From: Micromonospora radicis
GTDB lineage: Bacteria > Actinomycetota > Actinomycetes > Mycobacteriales > Micromonosporaceae
Assembly: GCF_003583405.1 (NCBI RefSeq)
Contig: NZ_QXEC01000014.1
Location: 92,926-156,925, forward strand
DNA: 64,000 nt
Direction: 5' to 3'
The notes below the pieces were generated by a model, which searched no databases, was not told the DNA's origin, and was given only the letters and a program-made list of their open reading frames with translations. Positions 1 through 8,914 of the stretch are shown here, one piece after another. How positions within the stretch are numbered: the stretch's first letter is position 1; the number at the start of each line of letters is the position of its first letter. The translations under genes and the position numbers were made by a program.

Positions 1-314
1 CGCAACCGCTGCTTCACCACCGCGTTGACCTCCTTGGCACCCAGCAGCGGAAAGTCCCGCTCCACCACCTGCACCGCCGCCAGGTCCACCAGATGGTTCA
101 CCCGCCCGTACACCACGAAGAAGGTGAACCCGTCACCCATCTGCTTCGCGTGCACCAGCATCGCCGGATCCATGCCCATCTTGTTCGCCAACTGGACCGC
201 CGCACCCTCGGCACGCTTGTCATGCGGCACCGGCAACGTGAACGACATCTGCACCATGCCGTCACCCGTCGTGTCCCCGTACGGCCGCACGACCTTCTTC
301 TCCGGCGCGCTCAC
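1..314 (-). CDS. kamE: Lysine 5,6-aminomutase beta subunit, N-terminal part (cut by window edge)
   Basis: The first 104 codons are present and the rest lies beyond base 1. The enzyme moves the 6-amino group of beta-lysine to carbon 5, giving 3,5-diaminohexanoate, with adenosylcobalamin and PLP; KamE carries the B12 domain, which is outside the window. The visible part has the conserved small N-terminal domain (MVQMSFTLPVPHDKRAEGAA, then VHAKQMGDGFTFFVVYG). The GTG start (314-312) overlaps the kamD stop as GTGA, so the two subunits are translationally coupled. Identification rests on this domain plus its position directly after kamD. Confidence 0.93.
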   Translation of the reverse strand, partial: MSAPEKKVVRPYGDTTGDGMVQMSFTLPVPHDKRAEGAAVQLANKMGMDPAMLVHAKQMGDGFTFFVVYGRVNHLVDLAAVQVVERDFPLLGAKEVNAVVKQRL

Positions 315-1873
315 CGGCCGACCCCTTCCAGGATCTCCGTCGCCGGGTTGTAGTAGTCGCCCTCGTGCCGCGCCACCCCGTCCAGGCCCTTACCCCGATC
401 CGCAGGCCGCTTCATGATCCCGAACGTGCCCTCGGCGATCGCCGACAACAACGACTGCTCACCGATGCGCTCCAACAACTCCACCGCCGCACCGAGCACC
501 CCATTCGCCCGCTGCTGGATGAACCCACCCGGCGCCGGCACGAAGTCCTCGTGCAACCCACCCGCCGCACCCAACACGTACCGCACGTTCTGCAAAGCGA
601 TGTCCCGATCCGACAACCACGGCGTCACCACCGCCTCGGTCATCATCCCCACCAGCAGAATCCCCTGCCCGGTCATCGCACCGACCAGATTGAAGAACCC
701 GTCGAGCAGATTGCCCCGGAACACGTCACCGGTCATGTGCTTCGTCGGCGGCATCCACTTCAACGGCGCATCCGGAAACAACTCCCGCGCCAACAACGCG
801 TGCGCCAACTCCAACCGCAACGACTCCGGCACATCCGGACTGATCTCGAACGCGTGCCCCAACCCCAACTGCCAGTCCGCCAACCCCGCCTCATGCGCGA
901 AGTACTCGTTCAGCAACTGCGACACCGTCACCGTGTGCGCCTCGTCCACCGCATCCGCGGTGGTCAGATAGTTGTCCTCACCGGTGTTGATGATGATCCC
1001 CGCCCGCGCGTGCACCTGCCGCGAGAACCGCTGGTCCACGAACGTACGCACCGGATTGATGTCCCGGAACAGAATCCCGTACATCGAATCGTTGAGCATC
1101 ATGTCCAGCCGCTCAAGACCCGCCAGGGTCGCCATCTCCGGCATACACAGACCCGAGGCGTAGTTCGTCAACCGCACATAACGGCCCAACTCCTTCGACG
1201 AGGAGTCCAACGCCGCCCGCATCAACCGAAAGTTCTCCTGCGTCGCGTACGTACCCGCGAACCCCTCCCGAGTCGCCCCCTCCGGCACATAGTCCAACAA
1301 CGACTGCCCCGTCGACCGGATCACCGCGATCACATCCGCACCGGCCCGCGCCGCCGCCTGCGCCTGCGGAATGTCCTCGTAGATATCCCCCGTCGCCACG
1401 ATCAGATAGATCCACGGCCGCCGCGCCGGATCCCCGTACCGCCGCACCAACCGGTCCCGCTCCGCACGCCGCCGGTCGATCTGCCGCACCCCCACGCCCA
1501 CCGCCCGCCGCGCCGCCCGCCGCGCCACCGTCGCCGCCCGCCCCGACGGCACCACGAACCGCACCGAACCCGCCGCCGCCTTCTGCGCCAACAACGTGAC
1601 GTCCGAGACACCCTCCCGGACCAGCGCGTCGAACACCGGCACCGCCACCCCGTGGCCCAACCCGACATCCGCCACCACCGCGTCGACCAACCGGTTCACC
1701 CACGGAATGCCATCCGGATCAGCACCAGCCACCCCGGCCAGCCGCAACACCGCCCGCTCCACCGACACCGTCGTATGGCTACGCGCCAACTCCACCACCG
1801 GCCGACCAGCCCGCCGCGCCAACTCCCGCGCCCGCGCCACCAACACCGGATCCAGGTCAAGCTTCCCCGTCAC
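311..1873 (-). CDS. kamD: Lysine 5,6-aminomutase alpha subunit
   Basis: About 520 residues, normal family length. The protein forms the PLP-binding TIM barrel of the adenosylcobalamin-dependent lysine 5,6-aminomutase. Family-typical stretches include RPWIYLIVATGDIYEDIPQA, ARAGADVIAVIRSTGQSLLD, FRDINPVRTFVDQRFSR and KWMPPTKHMTGDVF. I place the start at GTG 1873-1871 because family members begin close to KLDLDP; a GTG 18 bases upstream (1891) with a GCGAGG-like ribosome site is an alternative. It lies 41 bases after the amidohydrolase stop (23 from the upstream start) and overlaps kamE, so kdd, the amidohydrolase, kamD and kamE look like one transcript. Confidence 0.95.
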   Translation of the reverse strand: MTGKLDLDPVLVARARELARRAGRPVVELARSHTTVSVERAVLRLAGVAGADPDGIPWVNRLVDAVVADVGLGHGVAVPVFDALVREGVSDVTLLAQKAAAGSVRFVVPSGRAATVARRAARRAVGVGVRQIDRRRAERDRLVRRYGDPARRPWIYLIVATGDIYEDIPQAQAAARAGADVIAVIRSTGQSLLDYVPEGATREGFAGTYATQENFRLMRAALDSSSKELGRYVRLTNYASGLCMPEMATLAGLERLDMMLNDSMYGILFRDINPVRTFVDQRFSRQVHARAGIIINTGEDNYLTTADAVDEAHTVTVSQLLNEYFAHEAGLADWQLGLGHAFEISPDVPESLRLELAHALLARELFPDAPLKWMPPTKHMTGDVFRGNLLDGFFNLVGAMTGQGILLVGMMTEAVVTPWLSDRDIALQNVRYVLGAAGGLHEDFVPAPGGFIQQRANGVLGAAVELLERIGEQSLLSAIAEGTFGIMKRPADRGKGLDGVARHEGDYYNPATEILEGVGR

Positions 1874-1914
1874 CACGGACCAGCCCACCACAGCGTCGAC
1901 GCCTCGCCCACGAC

Positions 1915-3477
1915 CTACCCCTCCTCGAAGATCACATCACCACGCAGCACCGTGGCCCGGCACACCGGCAACGGCGTCGGATCCGCCGCACCCCGCAACT
2001 CCGGATCCTCGGCCTGCAACACCGGCAAACCACGCTCCACCCCCACCGGCGTCGACCACACCGCGAACGTCGCCGGCGCACCCAACGCCAACACCCCCTC
2101 GCTGTCCAGGTGCACCGCCCGCCAACCACCCCGGGTATGCGCCGCGAACGCCGCCCGCTCACTCATCCGCTGCACCGGGTTGTGATGCGCCGCCGCCGCC
2201 CGCACCGAACCCCACGGATCCAACGGCGTCACCGGCGAATCGGAACCGAACGCCAACGCCACCCCCACCGCGTGCATCGCCCCCATCGGATTCGACGCCA
2301 ACGACCGCGCCAACCCCAACCGCGCCTCATACATCCGACCCGCGCCACCCCACAACCGGTCGAACGCCGGCTGCATCGACGCCACCACCCCGAACTCCAC
2401 GAACCCGGCGATCAACCGCCGATCCATGATCTCCGCGTGCTCCACCCGATGCCGCGCCGCCCGCACCCGATCCGTACCCAACCGCTGCGCCGCCGCCGCG
2501 AACCCCGCCAACACCGTCGAGATCGCCGCGTCACCGATCGCGTGGAACCCGCCCTGCATCCCGTGCGCCGCACAGTCCAACAGATGATCACGCACCTGCT
2601 CGACACTCAGATACCCGTGACCACACCCGTCACCATCGACGTACGGAGCCGACACATGCGCCGTACGCGACCCCAACGCCCCGTCCGCGAACAGATCACC
2701 ACCGGCCCCCACCGCACCCAACTCCCGGGCCCGGGCCGCACCACCCAACTCACCCCAGTACCCGTACACCTCCGGCAACCCGGCACCGGAGATCGACAAC
2801 AGCCCGGTGAAGTCCACCTCGTCGGAGATCTCCGGCCCACCACACTCGTGCACCGCGGCGATACCCAACGACGCCGCATGCGCCAACGCCACCCGCTGCG
2901 CCGCCACCCGCTGCGCCCGCGACACCGAACCACGCGCCACCGCCCGCACCACATGGTGCGCGTCCCGCCGCAACCACCCCGACCCGTCGTACCCCGGCGC
3001 ATCCACCACCTCCGGACACGCCGCCAACAACGCCGACGACACCAACGCCGAATGAATCGACGCCTGCGACAGATACACCCGCCGCCCACCGGCCGCCCGA
3101 GCCAACTCCGCCGCCACCGGCGGCCGCGGCACCGGCCACGTCGACTCGTCCCACCCGTGCCCCAACACCACCGCGTCCACCGGCAACCCCGCCGCGAACA
3201 CCGACACCGCGTCCAACAACTCCCCGGCCGACCGCACCCCGGACAGGTCCAGCCCCGACAACGCCAACCCGGTGTCACTGACATGCACATGCGCGTCCAC
3301 GAACGCCGGCGTCACCAACGCACCAGCCAGATCCACCACCCGGTCAGCCACCGGCGCATCCGCGTCCGCACCCAACCAGGCAATCCGCCCATCCCGCACC
3401 AGCAGCGCCGTCGCGGACGGATCAGCCGGACAATGCAACACACCGGCGCGGTACAACGTCGAGGGGTTCTTCGTCAT
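1915..3477 (-). CDS. Amidohydrolase (YtcJ-like, metal-dependent amidohydrolase superfamily)
   Basis: The 520-residue protein matches the Amidohydrolase_3/YtcJ-like layout: an N-terminal beta-sandwich, then PAFVDAHVHVSDTG carrying the HxH metal motif, GYLSVEQVRDHLLDCAAHG, GFHAIGDAA, HRVEHAEIM and VALAFGSDSP with the catalytic Asp. It starts 4 bases after the kdd stop, so it belongs to the lysine operon. No step of the known lysine-fermentation route needs an amidohydrolase. It may release an acylated or cyclised lysine derivative that then feeds the pathway; that role is inferred only from position. Confidence 0.85.
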   Translation of the reverse strand: MTKNPSTLYRAGVLHCPADPSATALLVRDGRIAWLGADADAPVADRVVDLAGALVTPAFVDAHVHVSDTGLALSGLDLSGVRSAGELLDAVSVFAAGLPVDAVVLGHGWDESTWPVPRPPVAAELARAAGGRRVYLSQASIHSALVSSALLAACPEVVDAPGYDGSGWLRRDAHHVVRAVARGSVSRAQRVAAQRVALAHAASLGIAAVHECGGPEISDEVDFTGLLSISGAGLPEVYGYWGELGGAARARELGAVGAGGDLFADGALGSRTAHVSAPYVDGDGCGHGYLSVEQVRDHLLDCAAHGMQGGFHAIGDAAISTVLAGFAAAAQRLGTDRVRAARHRVEHAEIMDRRLIAGFVEFGVVASMQPAFDRLWGGAGRMYEARLGLARSLASNPMGAMHAVGVALAFGSDSPVTPLDPWGSVRAAAAHHNPVQRMSERAAFAAHTRGGWRAVHLDSEGVLALGAPATFAVWSTPVGVERGLPVLQAEDPELRGAADPTPLPVCRATVLRGDVIFEEG

Positions 3478-3481
3478 GGCC

Positions 3482-4534
3482 TCAGTCTGCCGCCAACCGC
3501 GCCTCGAAGAGCCCGCGCACCCCCGGCTCGCCCCGCAGCAACCCCAACGCCAACTCCGCGTGCCCCGGCACGAACCCGTTACCGACCAGCATCGTCACGT
3601 CCGCCGCCAGACCCTCGGCACCCAACGCCGCCGCCGCGAAGCTCGTCGCCATCGAGAAGAAGATCACCGTGCCGCCGTCCGCGGTCGCCAACACCGCACC
3701 GTGCTCACAACCCGGCACGTCCACGCAGACCACCGTCACGTCCGCCGGCACCCCCAACGCCGACGTCACCGCCGCCGACAACCCCACCGGATCCCGGGCA
3801 TCGGCCAACACCACCTCGTCCGCCAACCCCGCCGCCACCAGCGCCTCCCGCTCGCCGGCCACCGGCACCACACCGACCGTACGACCCGCACCCGCCCGCC
3901 GTGCCGCCGCCAACGACAGCGAGCCACTCTTGCCCGCGCCGCCGACCACCGCCACCGTCACCGGCGCGGCCTCCGAGCGCTGCGCCACGTACCGCGACAC
4001 CACCCGCGCCGTCAGCGCCGGCGCACCGCACACGTCCAGCACCGCCAGCGACAACTGCGGGTCCAGGTCCGCCGGCAGCACCGCCGCGATCGACCGGGCG
4101 AACAGGATTGCCCACCCGTCACACGGCACCTGCTCACTGCGCCCGTCCCACCGCGCCAGCCCGTCGGTCACCACCAGCGGGGTCAGCGTCAACGACACCA
4201 GCGTGGCCACCCGGTCGCCGGGCGCGAACCCCAGCGGAGAGCGCCGGCCAACCTCCGCCACGGTGCCGATCAGCATGCCGCCCGACCCGGTCACCGGGTT
4301 CTGCATCTTGCCCCGGGTCGAGATGATCTCCAACACCTCGGCGCGGACCGCGTCGCCGTCACCGGCGTGCTTCTCCCACAACTGGCGGAAACTCGCCGCG
4401 TCCAGGTTCAGCCGCTCCACCCGGATCCGCACCTCGTTCGGCGCGATCTCCGGCCGCGGGTCCAGCCGCCAGGCCGCCTGCGGCAGCACTCCCGCCGGTT
4501 CCACGACACGGTGCAGACCCACCGGTGACGTCAC
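3482..4534 (-). CDS. kdd: L-erythro-3,5-diaminohexanoate dehydrogenase
   Basis: Kdd oxidatively deaminates 3,5-diaminohexanoate to 5-amino-3-oxohexanoate with NAD(P). The 350 residues fit the family length. N-terminal features include RIRVERLNLDAASFRQLWEK and RGKMQNPVTGSGGMLIGTV; a Rossmann segment follows (VAVVGGAGKSGSLSLAAARR), then PADVTVVCVDVPGCEHGAVL. It is the first gene of the minus-strand operon and is divergent from kamA across 139 bases. With kamA and kamDE it supplies three consecutive steps of lysine breakdown; the later enzymes Kce and Kal are not in the window and may lie to the left. Confidence 0.93.
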   Translation of the reverse strand: MTSPVGLHRVVEPAGVLPQAAWRLDPRPEIAPNEVRIRVERLNLDAASFRQLWEKHAGDGDAVRAEVLEIISTRGKMQNPVTGSGGMLIGTVAEVGRRSPLGFAPGDRVATLVSLTLTPLVVTDGLARWDGRSEQVPCDGWAILFARSIAAVLPADLDPQLSLAVLDVCGAPALTARVVSRYVAQRSEAAPVTVAVVGGAGKSGSLSLAAARRAGAGRTVGVVPVAGEREALVAAGLADEVVLADARDPVGLSAAVTSALGVPADVTVVCVDVPGCEHGAVLATADGGTVIFFSMATSFAAAALGAEGLAADVTMLVGNGFVPGHAELALGLLRGEPGVRGLFEARLAAD

Positions 4535-4673
4535 GCCGACCTCCCCTGTCCAGCCGCCTGAACCTCGGGCTGAGGCTCGCGTAGCGGGAAAACTTACGGC
4601 AGACTAATTTCTTCACCGGATAATTTCCAGTAGCCTTGCGATCCGCTGACCACCGACAACCACAGGAGGGGCC
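4535..4673. promoter_or_regulatory. Divergent promoter region between kdd and kamA
   Basis: Only 139 bases separate the two start codons. The centre (about 4588-4635) is unusually AT-rich for this genome, with TAATTT-like hexamers at 4604 and 4620 and TAGCCT at 4631, all plausible -10 elements for kamA. The kamA ribosome site AGGAGG is at 4664-4669, four bases before the GTG. I see no clear palindromic operator. Confidence 0.5.
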
Positions 4674-6077
4674 GTGACCCAGACCCACCCGCCGGTGCAG
4701 ACCGAACCGGCGACCCCGCCGGCCCCCACCAGCACCACCGGCCAGCCCTACGAATACCGCCGCAACCCACTCGTCGAACCCGACTGGACCCGCTTCCCCG
4801 GCTGGCGCCACGTCACCCGCGACCAGTGGGAGAACGCGCAGTGGCAGCGCGTCAACTGCGTCAAGAACGTCAAGCAGCTCCGCGCCGTACTCGGCGACAC
4901 CGTCGACGAGACCTTCTACACCGACCTGGAAGCCGACCAACGCGCCCTGGCGACCATGTCCATGCTGGTACCACCCCAGATGATCAACACGATGGTGCCG
5001 TTCGCCCCGCTCACCACCGAGGCACTGCTCGCCGACCCGATCCGGCGCTACATGATCCCGGTCGCCTCCGACCGCCGCACCGACTGGCCCTCGCACCCCT
5101 ACGCCAGCCGCGACTCGCTGCACGAACACGACATGTGGGTCGCCGAGGGCCTCACCCACCGCTACCCCACCAAGGTCCTCGCCGAACTGCTCTCCACCTG
5201 CCCGCAGTACTGCGGGCACTGCACCCGGATGGACCTGGTCGGCAACTCCACCCCCGCCGTCGACAAGCTCAAGCTCACCCTCAAGCCCGTCGACCGGTAC
5301 GACGCCCACATCAGCTACCTCAAGGCCCACCCCGGAGTCCGCGACGTCGTGGTCTCCGGCGGCGACGTGGCCAACGTGCCCTGGCGCAACCTCGAGTCGT
5401 ACCTGATGCGGCTACTCGAGATCGAGACCATCCGCGACATCCGACTCGCCACCAAGGCACTGATGGGCCTGCCCCAGCACTGGCTCCAGCCCGACGTCGT
5501 CGAGGGCCTGGAACGGGTCGCCCGCACCGCCGCCCGCCGCGGCGTCAACCTGGCCATCCACACCCACGTCAACCACGCCCAGTCGCTCACCCCGCTGGTC
5601 GCCCGCGCCGCCCAGACCGCGCTCGACGTCGGCGTCCGGGACGTACGCAACCAGGGCGTCCTGATGCGTGGCGTGAACGCCACCAGCGAAGACCTGCTCG
5701 ACCTCTGCTTCGGACTTCAGGGCGAAGCCGGCATCCTGCCGTACTACTTCTACATGTGCGACATGATCCCCAACGCCGAACACTGGCGGGTCCCGGTCTG
5801 GCACGCCCAGCAACTGCAGCACGACATCATGGGCTACCTGCCCGGGTACGCCACCCCGCGGATCGTCTGCGACGTACCGTTCGTCGGCAAACGCTGGGTG
5901 CACATGGTCACCGACTACGACCGTGACCGCGGCATCTCGTACTGGACCAAGAACTACCGCACCTCCATCGAGTCCGCCGACCTGGCCGCGCTCAGCAAGC
6001 GCTACGCCTACTACGACCCGATCGACACCCTGCCCGAGGTCGGCCGGCAGTGGTGGCGGACCCACCGCGACGACTGA
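4674..6077 (+). CDS. kamA: Lysine 2,3-aminomutase (radical SAM)
   Basis: Converts L-lysine to L-beta-lysine with a [4Fe-4S] cluster, S-adenosylmethionine and PLP. The radical-SAM CxxxCxxC motif is STCPQYCGHC, with cysteines at residues 176, 180 and 183. Downstream are VVSGGDVANVPWRNLESYL and GVNLAIHTHVNHAQSLTPLV. The segment carrying the PLP lysine reads CDVPFVGKRWVH rather than the clostridial PGGGGK, a variant I associate with actinobacterial homologues. The GTG start has an AGGAGG ribosome site. It could be confused with EpmB, but the 467-residue length and adjacency to kdd and kamDE favour free lysine as substrate. Confidence 0.92.
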   Translation: MTQTHPPVQTEPATPPAPTSTTGQPYEYRRNPLVEPDWTRFPGWRHVTRDQWENAQWQRVNCVKNVKQLRAVLGDTVDETFYTDLEADQRALATMSMLVPPQMINTMVPFAPLTTEALLADPIRRYMIPVASDRRTDWPSHPYASRDSLHEHDMWVAEGLTHRYPTKVLAELLSTCPQYCGHCTRMDLVGNSTPAVDKLKLTLKPVDRYDAHISYLKAHPGVRDVVVSGGDVANVPWRNLESYLMRLLEIETIRDIRLATKALMGLPQHWLQPDVVEGLERVARTAARRGVNLAIHTHVNHAQSLTPLVARAAQTALDVGVRDVRNQGVLMRGVNATSEDLLDLCFGLQGEAGILPYYFYMCDMIPNAEHWRVPVWHAQQLQHDIMGYLPGYATPRIVCDVPFVGKRWVHMVTDYDRDRGISYWTKNYRTSIESADLAALSKRYAYYDPIDTLPEVGRQWWRTHRDD

Positions 6078-6085
6078 CCCAGCAC

Positions 6086-6111
6086 GGACGGCGGCTCATC
6101 GGCCGCCGTCC
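6086..6111. terminator. Hairpin after kamA
   Basis: A perfect 10-bp stem (GGACGGCGGC and its complement) with a 6-base loop begins 8 bases after the kamA stop. No T-run follows, as is usual in GC-rich actinobacteria. Confidence 0.6.
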
Positions 6112-6125
6112 ACCAGGCCGACACG

Positions 6126-6162
6126 CGAGGGCGGGCCGCCGGTATCCGGCGGCCCGCCCTCG
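6126..6162. terminator. Strong bidirectional terminator hairpin between kamA and the CsbD gene
   Basis: A perfect 17-bp inverted repeat with a 3-base TAT loop lies between convergent kamA and the CsbD-family gene. With the hairpin at 6086-6111 it makes a tandem terminator. Confidence 0.75.
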
Positions 6163-6173
6163 TCGCGCTGAGG

Positions 6174-6368
6174 TCACCGAGTGAACGCGTCCTTGGCGTT
6201 GCGCCCGGCGTCCTTGACGTTCTCACCGGCCTGCCGCGCGCGGGCCTCGCTCTGGTCGTTGGCGCCCTCGGCGCGCATGCGCTCGTTGTCGGTCATGTCG
6301 CCGATGCGCTCCTTGGCGGCGCCGCTCAGTTCCTCGACCTTGTTCTTCGCCTTGTCGGTGAAGCTCAT
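6174..6368 (-). CDS. CsbD-family stress protein
   Basis: A 64-residue, highly charged protein beginning MSFTDKAKNKVEELSGAAKE, followed by ERIGDMTDNERMRAEG and a Lys/Asp/Asn-rich tail. CsbD-like proteins are abundant general-stress proteins of unknown biochemical role. The ATG is chosen for its AGAGGAGG ribosome site and because the CsbD domain begins there; the frame stays open upstream but that part lacks family features. On the minus strand, GTTT (6441-6438) and GGGAAC (6422-6417) spaced about 15 bases apart resemble a SigB-type promoter, a weak match consistent with stress control. Confidence 0.85.
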   Translation of the reverse strand: MSFTDKAKNKVEELSGAAKERIGDMTDNERMRAEGANDQSEARARQAGENVKDAGRNAKDAFTR

Positions 6369-6544
6369 GTCGCCTCCTCTGCTCCGCCGTTGGGGTCGTG
6401 CCCCTGTCGCTGTGGTGTTCCCCGTCGGCCCGGGGGGAAACCCGGGGCGGGTCACATCGCGTAGTGCATCCTAGGAAGCTAGGTGAAGTCCTCGAACGGT
6501 CGGCTCGACACCCACCGGCGTCTCGAGTGGGGTTGACTGGACGG

Positions 6545-7156
6545 ATGGGACAGGGACAGATCATGCTGATCCGGCACGGCGCCACCACCTGGAGCATCAG
6601 CCGCCGGCACACGTCGTACACCGATCTGGAGCTCACCCCCGACGGCGAACTACAGGCCCGGGCACTCGGCCCGGCCCTGGCCGACCAGCGGTTCGTCGGC
6701 GTGCTGACCAGTCCCCGCCTCCGGGCCCTGCGCACCGCGCAGCTGGCCGGTCTGACCGTCACCGACACCGACGAGGACCTGGCCGAGTGGAACTACGGCG
6801 AGTACGAGGGCCGGACCACCGCGGAGATCCAACACGACCGCCCGCACTGGAACGTCTGGACCGACGGCTGCCCCGGCGGCGAGTCGCCCAGCGAGGTCGG
6901 CGAGCGCGTCGACCGGCTACTCACCAGACTGCACCCCCTGCTGGACCGCGGGTCGGTCGCCCTGGTCGGGCACGCCCACTCGCTGCGGGTACTCGGTGCC
7001 CGGTGGATCGGACTCCCGCCGTCCGCGGGTGGGCTGCTGCGTCTGGACACCGCCACGCTCAGCCTGCTCGGCCACGAACACGGCCGGCGGGTCGTCCTGC
7101 GCTGGAACCACTCCCCCGCCCCGTCGGCCGAAGCCACGTCGACCGCCCGGCACTGA
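6545..7156 (+). CDS. Histidine phosphatase family protein (phosphoglycerate-mutase superfamily)
   Basis: 203 residues. The catalytic RHG motif is at residues 10-12 (IMLIRHGATTWS), the substrate-site arginine segment is SPRLRALRTAQLAG, the acid segment is AEWNYGEYEGRTTAEI, and the second histidine is in VALVGHAHSLRVLGARW. This is the two-histidine architecture of broad-specificity phosphatases (CobC/PhoE-like). The start is ATG 6545; the frame is open further upstream without homology. It is a single-gene unit between the CsbD gene and a strong terminator. The substrate cannot be read from the sequence. Confidence 0.88.
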   Translation: MGQGQIMLIRHGATTWSISRRHTSYTDLELTPDGELQARALGPALADQRFVGVLTSPRLRALRTAQLAGLTVTDTDEDLAEWNYGEYEGRTTAEIQHDRPHWNVWTDGCPGGESPSEVGERVDRLLTRLHPLLDRGSVALVGHAHSLRVLGARWIGLPPSAGGLLRLDTATLSLLGHEHGRRVVLRWNHSPAPSAEATSTARH

Positions 7157-7163
7157 CCCACAA

Positions 7164-7217
7164 ACAGTCGACCGGCTCCGGTCCACCTGCGATGGTGGAC
7201 CGGAGCCGGTCGACTGT
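7164..7217. terminator. Long bidirectional terminator hairpin
   Basis: A 24-bp perfect inverted repeat with a 6-base loop (7188-7193) sits between the convergent histidine phosphatase and glycerophosphotransferase genes. It is one of the longest stems in the window. Confidence 0.75.
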
Positions 7218-7228
7218 GGACTCTCAGG

Positions 7229-8914
7229 TCAGAGGTGACGGCCCGCCTCGTCGAGGAAGTGCTGGGCGTACCCCTCCGCCGGGATGTCCCCGAGGTAGTA
7301 CTTCTTCAGATCCTGCCGGGTGCTGGCCAGCGGGTCGCTGCCGAGCAGATCGTCCAGGACCGGATCGAGACCCCGCACCCGGCCGCCGTACGCGTCGATC
7401 ACGTACGCCGCCCGCGCCAGCGGGAACGCGTCCGTGAACCGGTCCGCCGGCGTGGAGACGGCCACCATCGCGAACGGCTTCTCCGAGTACAGGTAGTCGG
7501 CCACCACACTGGACACGTCCGACACCATCACGTCCGAGGCGTTGAAGCAGTCCACCACGGACATCTTCGTCTCGGCCTCGGCACCGAACACGTGCGGCCG
7601 ACCGTTGGCCCGACGGTCCTCGGCCAGCAGGGTCTTGATCCGCTCCGACTCGGCGGTCAGCGCCGCCGACCGTCCGGTGTAGGGGTGCGGCCGGAACACG
7701 ATGCTGCAACCCCGCGCCACCAGCGCCTTGACGATCTCGAAGCCGACGAGCAGCGACGAGTAGTTGGAGTCGGCGTAGAAGCCGGCCCAGGTCGGGGCGT
7801 ACAGCACCCGCGGATTGGCGATCGAGGCGATCGGCTGGGCGGCGATGGCGACGTTCTCCACCTGCGGCCGTCCGACGATGGCGAACATCTCCGCCGGCAT
7901 GCTGACGCCGTTGGCCGCGAACCGGTCGATCGCCGCCTGACCGGCGACGAAGTTCTTGTCGTACATCCGGAAGACCGGGTTGTGACTCGGCACCTTGTCG
8001 CTGTCACCGTGGTTGAGCTGGATGTGCGTCAGGTGCGCGTACCGGACCATGTGGTTGTTCTTCGTCGCGGTGTTGACGTAGAACGCCGCCCGCAGCGACG
8101 GCACGATGACGTCGTCGAGCTGACCCAGCCCCGAGCGCAGCACCACCGGCGCCGTGGTCAGGCGCAACACCTCGTTGAAGTTGGCCTCGGTGCGCACCAG
8201 CACGAAGTACTTCTTGCCGAGACGGTCCAGGTAGGGCAGCCACATGCCCACCTGGTACGCGGTGCCGGCCGGTGCGTCCCAGTGCAGCAGGAAGGCCGGC
8301 TCGTACGCGGTCAGCGCGGCGTTCAACCGGGTCTCGCTGGCGTGCCGGGCCCGTACCCGGGTCGTCGCCTGCCAGCCGGTGAACACCACCAACGCCAGCG
8401 CCGCGACCGAGACCACCAGGGAAACCACCCCCAGGGTGCCGACGAAGGCGAACCCGAGGGCGACCACCACCGCGACGCCGTTGACCAGCACTGCGCGGCT
8501 GGTGTTGGGGCGCAGGTTCGGACGCAGGCCGCTGCCGCGCAGGTTCGCCGAGACCGGGTAGACCGACCGAGAAACCGCCGACACCGCCGGCTCGGCGAGA
8601 ATCGCCAGGGCCGCCACGCCGACGCCCAGCGCCAGGCCGAAGCCGAGGCCGCCGTGCACCGCGGCCAGCACGTAGGCGCTGGCGAGCAGGAGCAGGCGGG
8701 TCACCACCGTCGCCCCGGACGGGGCCGAACCGCCACTGAACGCGTTGCGCCACACCCAGCCGAGCAGGCCGACCGCGACCAGGGCCGGTGCCAGCGCCCA
8801 GAACGGTGAGCCGGCCACCGCCGCGAGCAGCAGGGCGGTCAGCGCCGCCAGCTCGGCGGCCAGGGTCGGCAGGCGACCCGCCAGCCACCCGCGAAGCCCG
8901 GACTTGGGCGTCAC
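7229..8914 (-). CDS. CDP-glycerol glycerophosphotransferase family membrane protein
   Basis: 561 residues. The first ~190 are hydrophobic with several membrane helices. The C-terminal half is a Glyphos_transf (TagB/TagF-like, GT-B fold) domain: YFVLVRTEANFNEVLRL, THIQLNHGDSDKVPSHNP, VLYAPTWAGFYADSNYSSL, CSIVFRPHPYTGR and ASDVMVSDVSSVVADYLYSE. These enzymes add polyol-phosphate units to wall or capsule polymers. The GTG start overlaps the stop of the upstream pyruvyl transferase gene as GTGA, so the two probably act on the same surface polymer. Acceptor and exact donor are unknown. Confidence 0.88.
   Translation of the reverse strand: MTPKSGLRGWLAGRLPTLAAELAALTALLLAAVAGSPFWALAPALVAVGLLGWVWRNAFSGGSAPSGATVVTRLLLLASAYVLAAVHGGLGFGLALGVGVAALAILAEPAVSAVSRSVYPVSANLRGSGLRPNLRPNTSRAVLVNGVAVVVALGFAFVGTLGVVSLVVSVAALALVVFTGWQATTRVRARHASETRLNAALTAYEPAFLLHWDAPAGTAYQVGMWLPYLDRLGKKYFVLVRTEANFNEVLRLTTAPVVLRSGLGQLDDVIVPSLRAAFYVNTATKNNHMVRYAHLTHIQLNHGDSDKVPSHNPVFRMYDKNFVAGQAAIDRFAANGVSMPAEMFAIVGRPQVENVAIAAQPIASIANPRVLYAPTWAGFYADSNYSSLLVGFEIVKALVARGCSIVFRPHPYTGRSAALTAESERIKTLLAEDRRANGRPHVFGAEAETKMSVVDCFNASDVMVSDVSSVVADYLYSEKPFAMVAVSTPADRFTDAFPLARAAYVIDAYGGRVRGLDPVLDDLLGSDPLASTRQDLKKYYLGDIPAEGYAQHFLDEAGRHL

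Noticed and set aside
365..2185. Long plus-strand ORF opposite kamD/amidohydrolase
   Set aside because: Arg/His/Pro-rich low-complexity translation, antisense to well-recognised kamD; a GC-bias shadow.
2110..4326. 738-codon plus-strand ORF
   Set aside because: Antisense to the amidohydrolase and kdd, proline/arginine-rich, no family features.
4674..6077. EpmB-type (EF-P lysine) aminomutase
   Set aside because: 467-residue length and neighbours kdd and kamDE favour free lysine 2,3-aminomutase.
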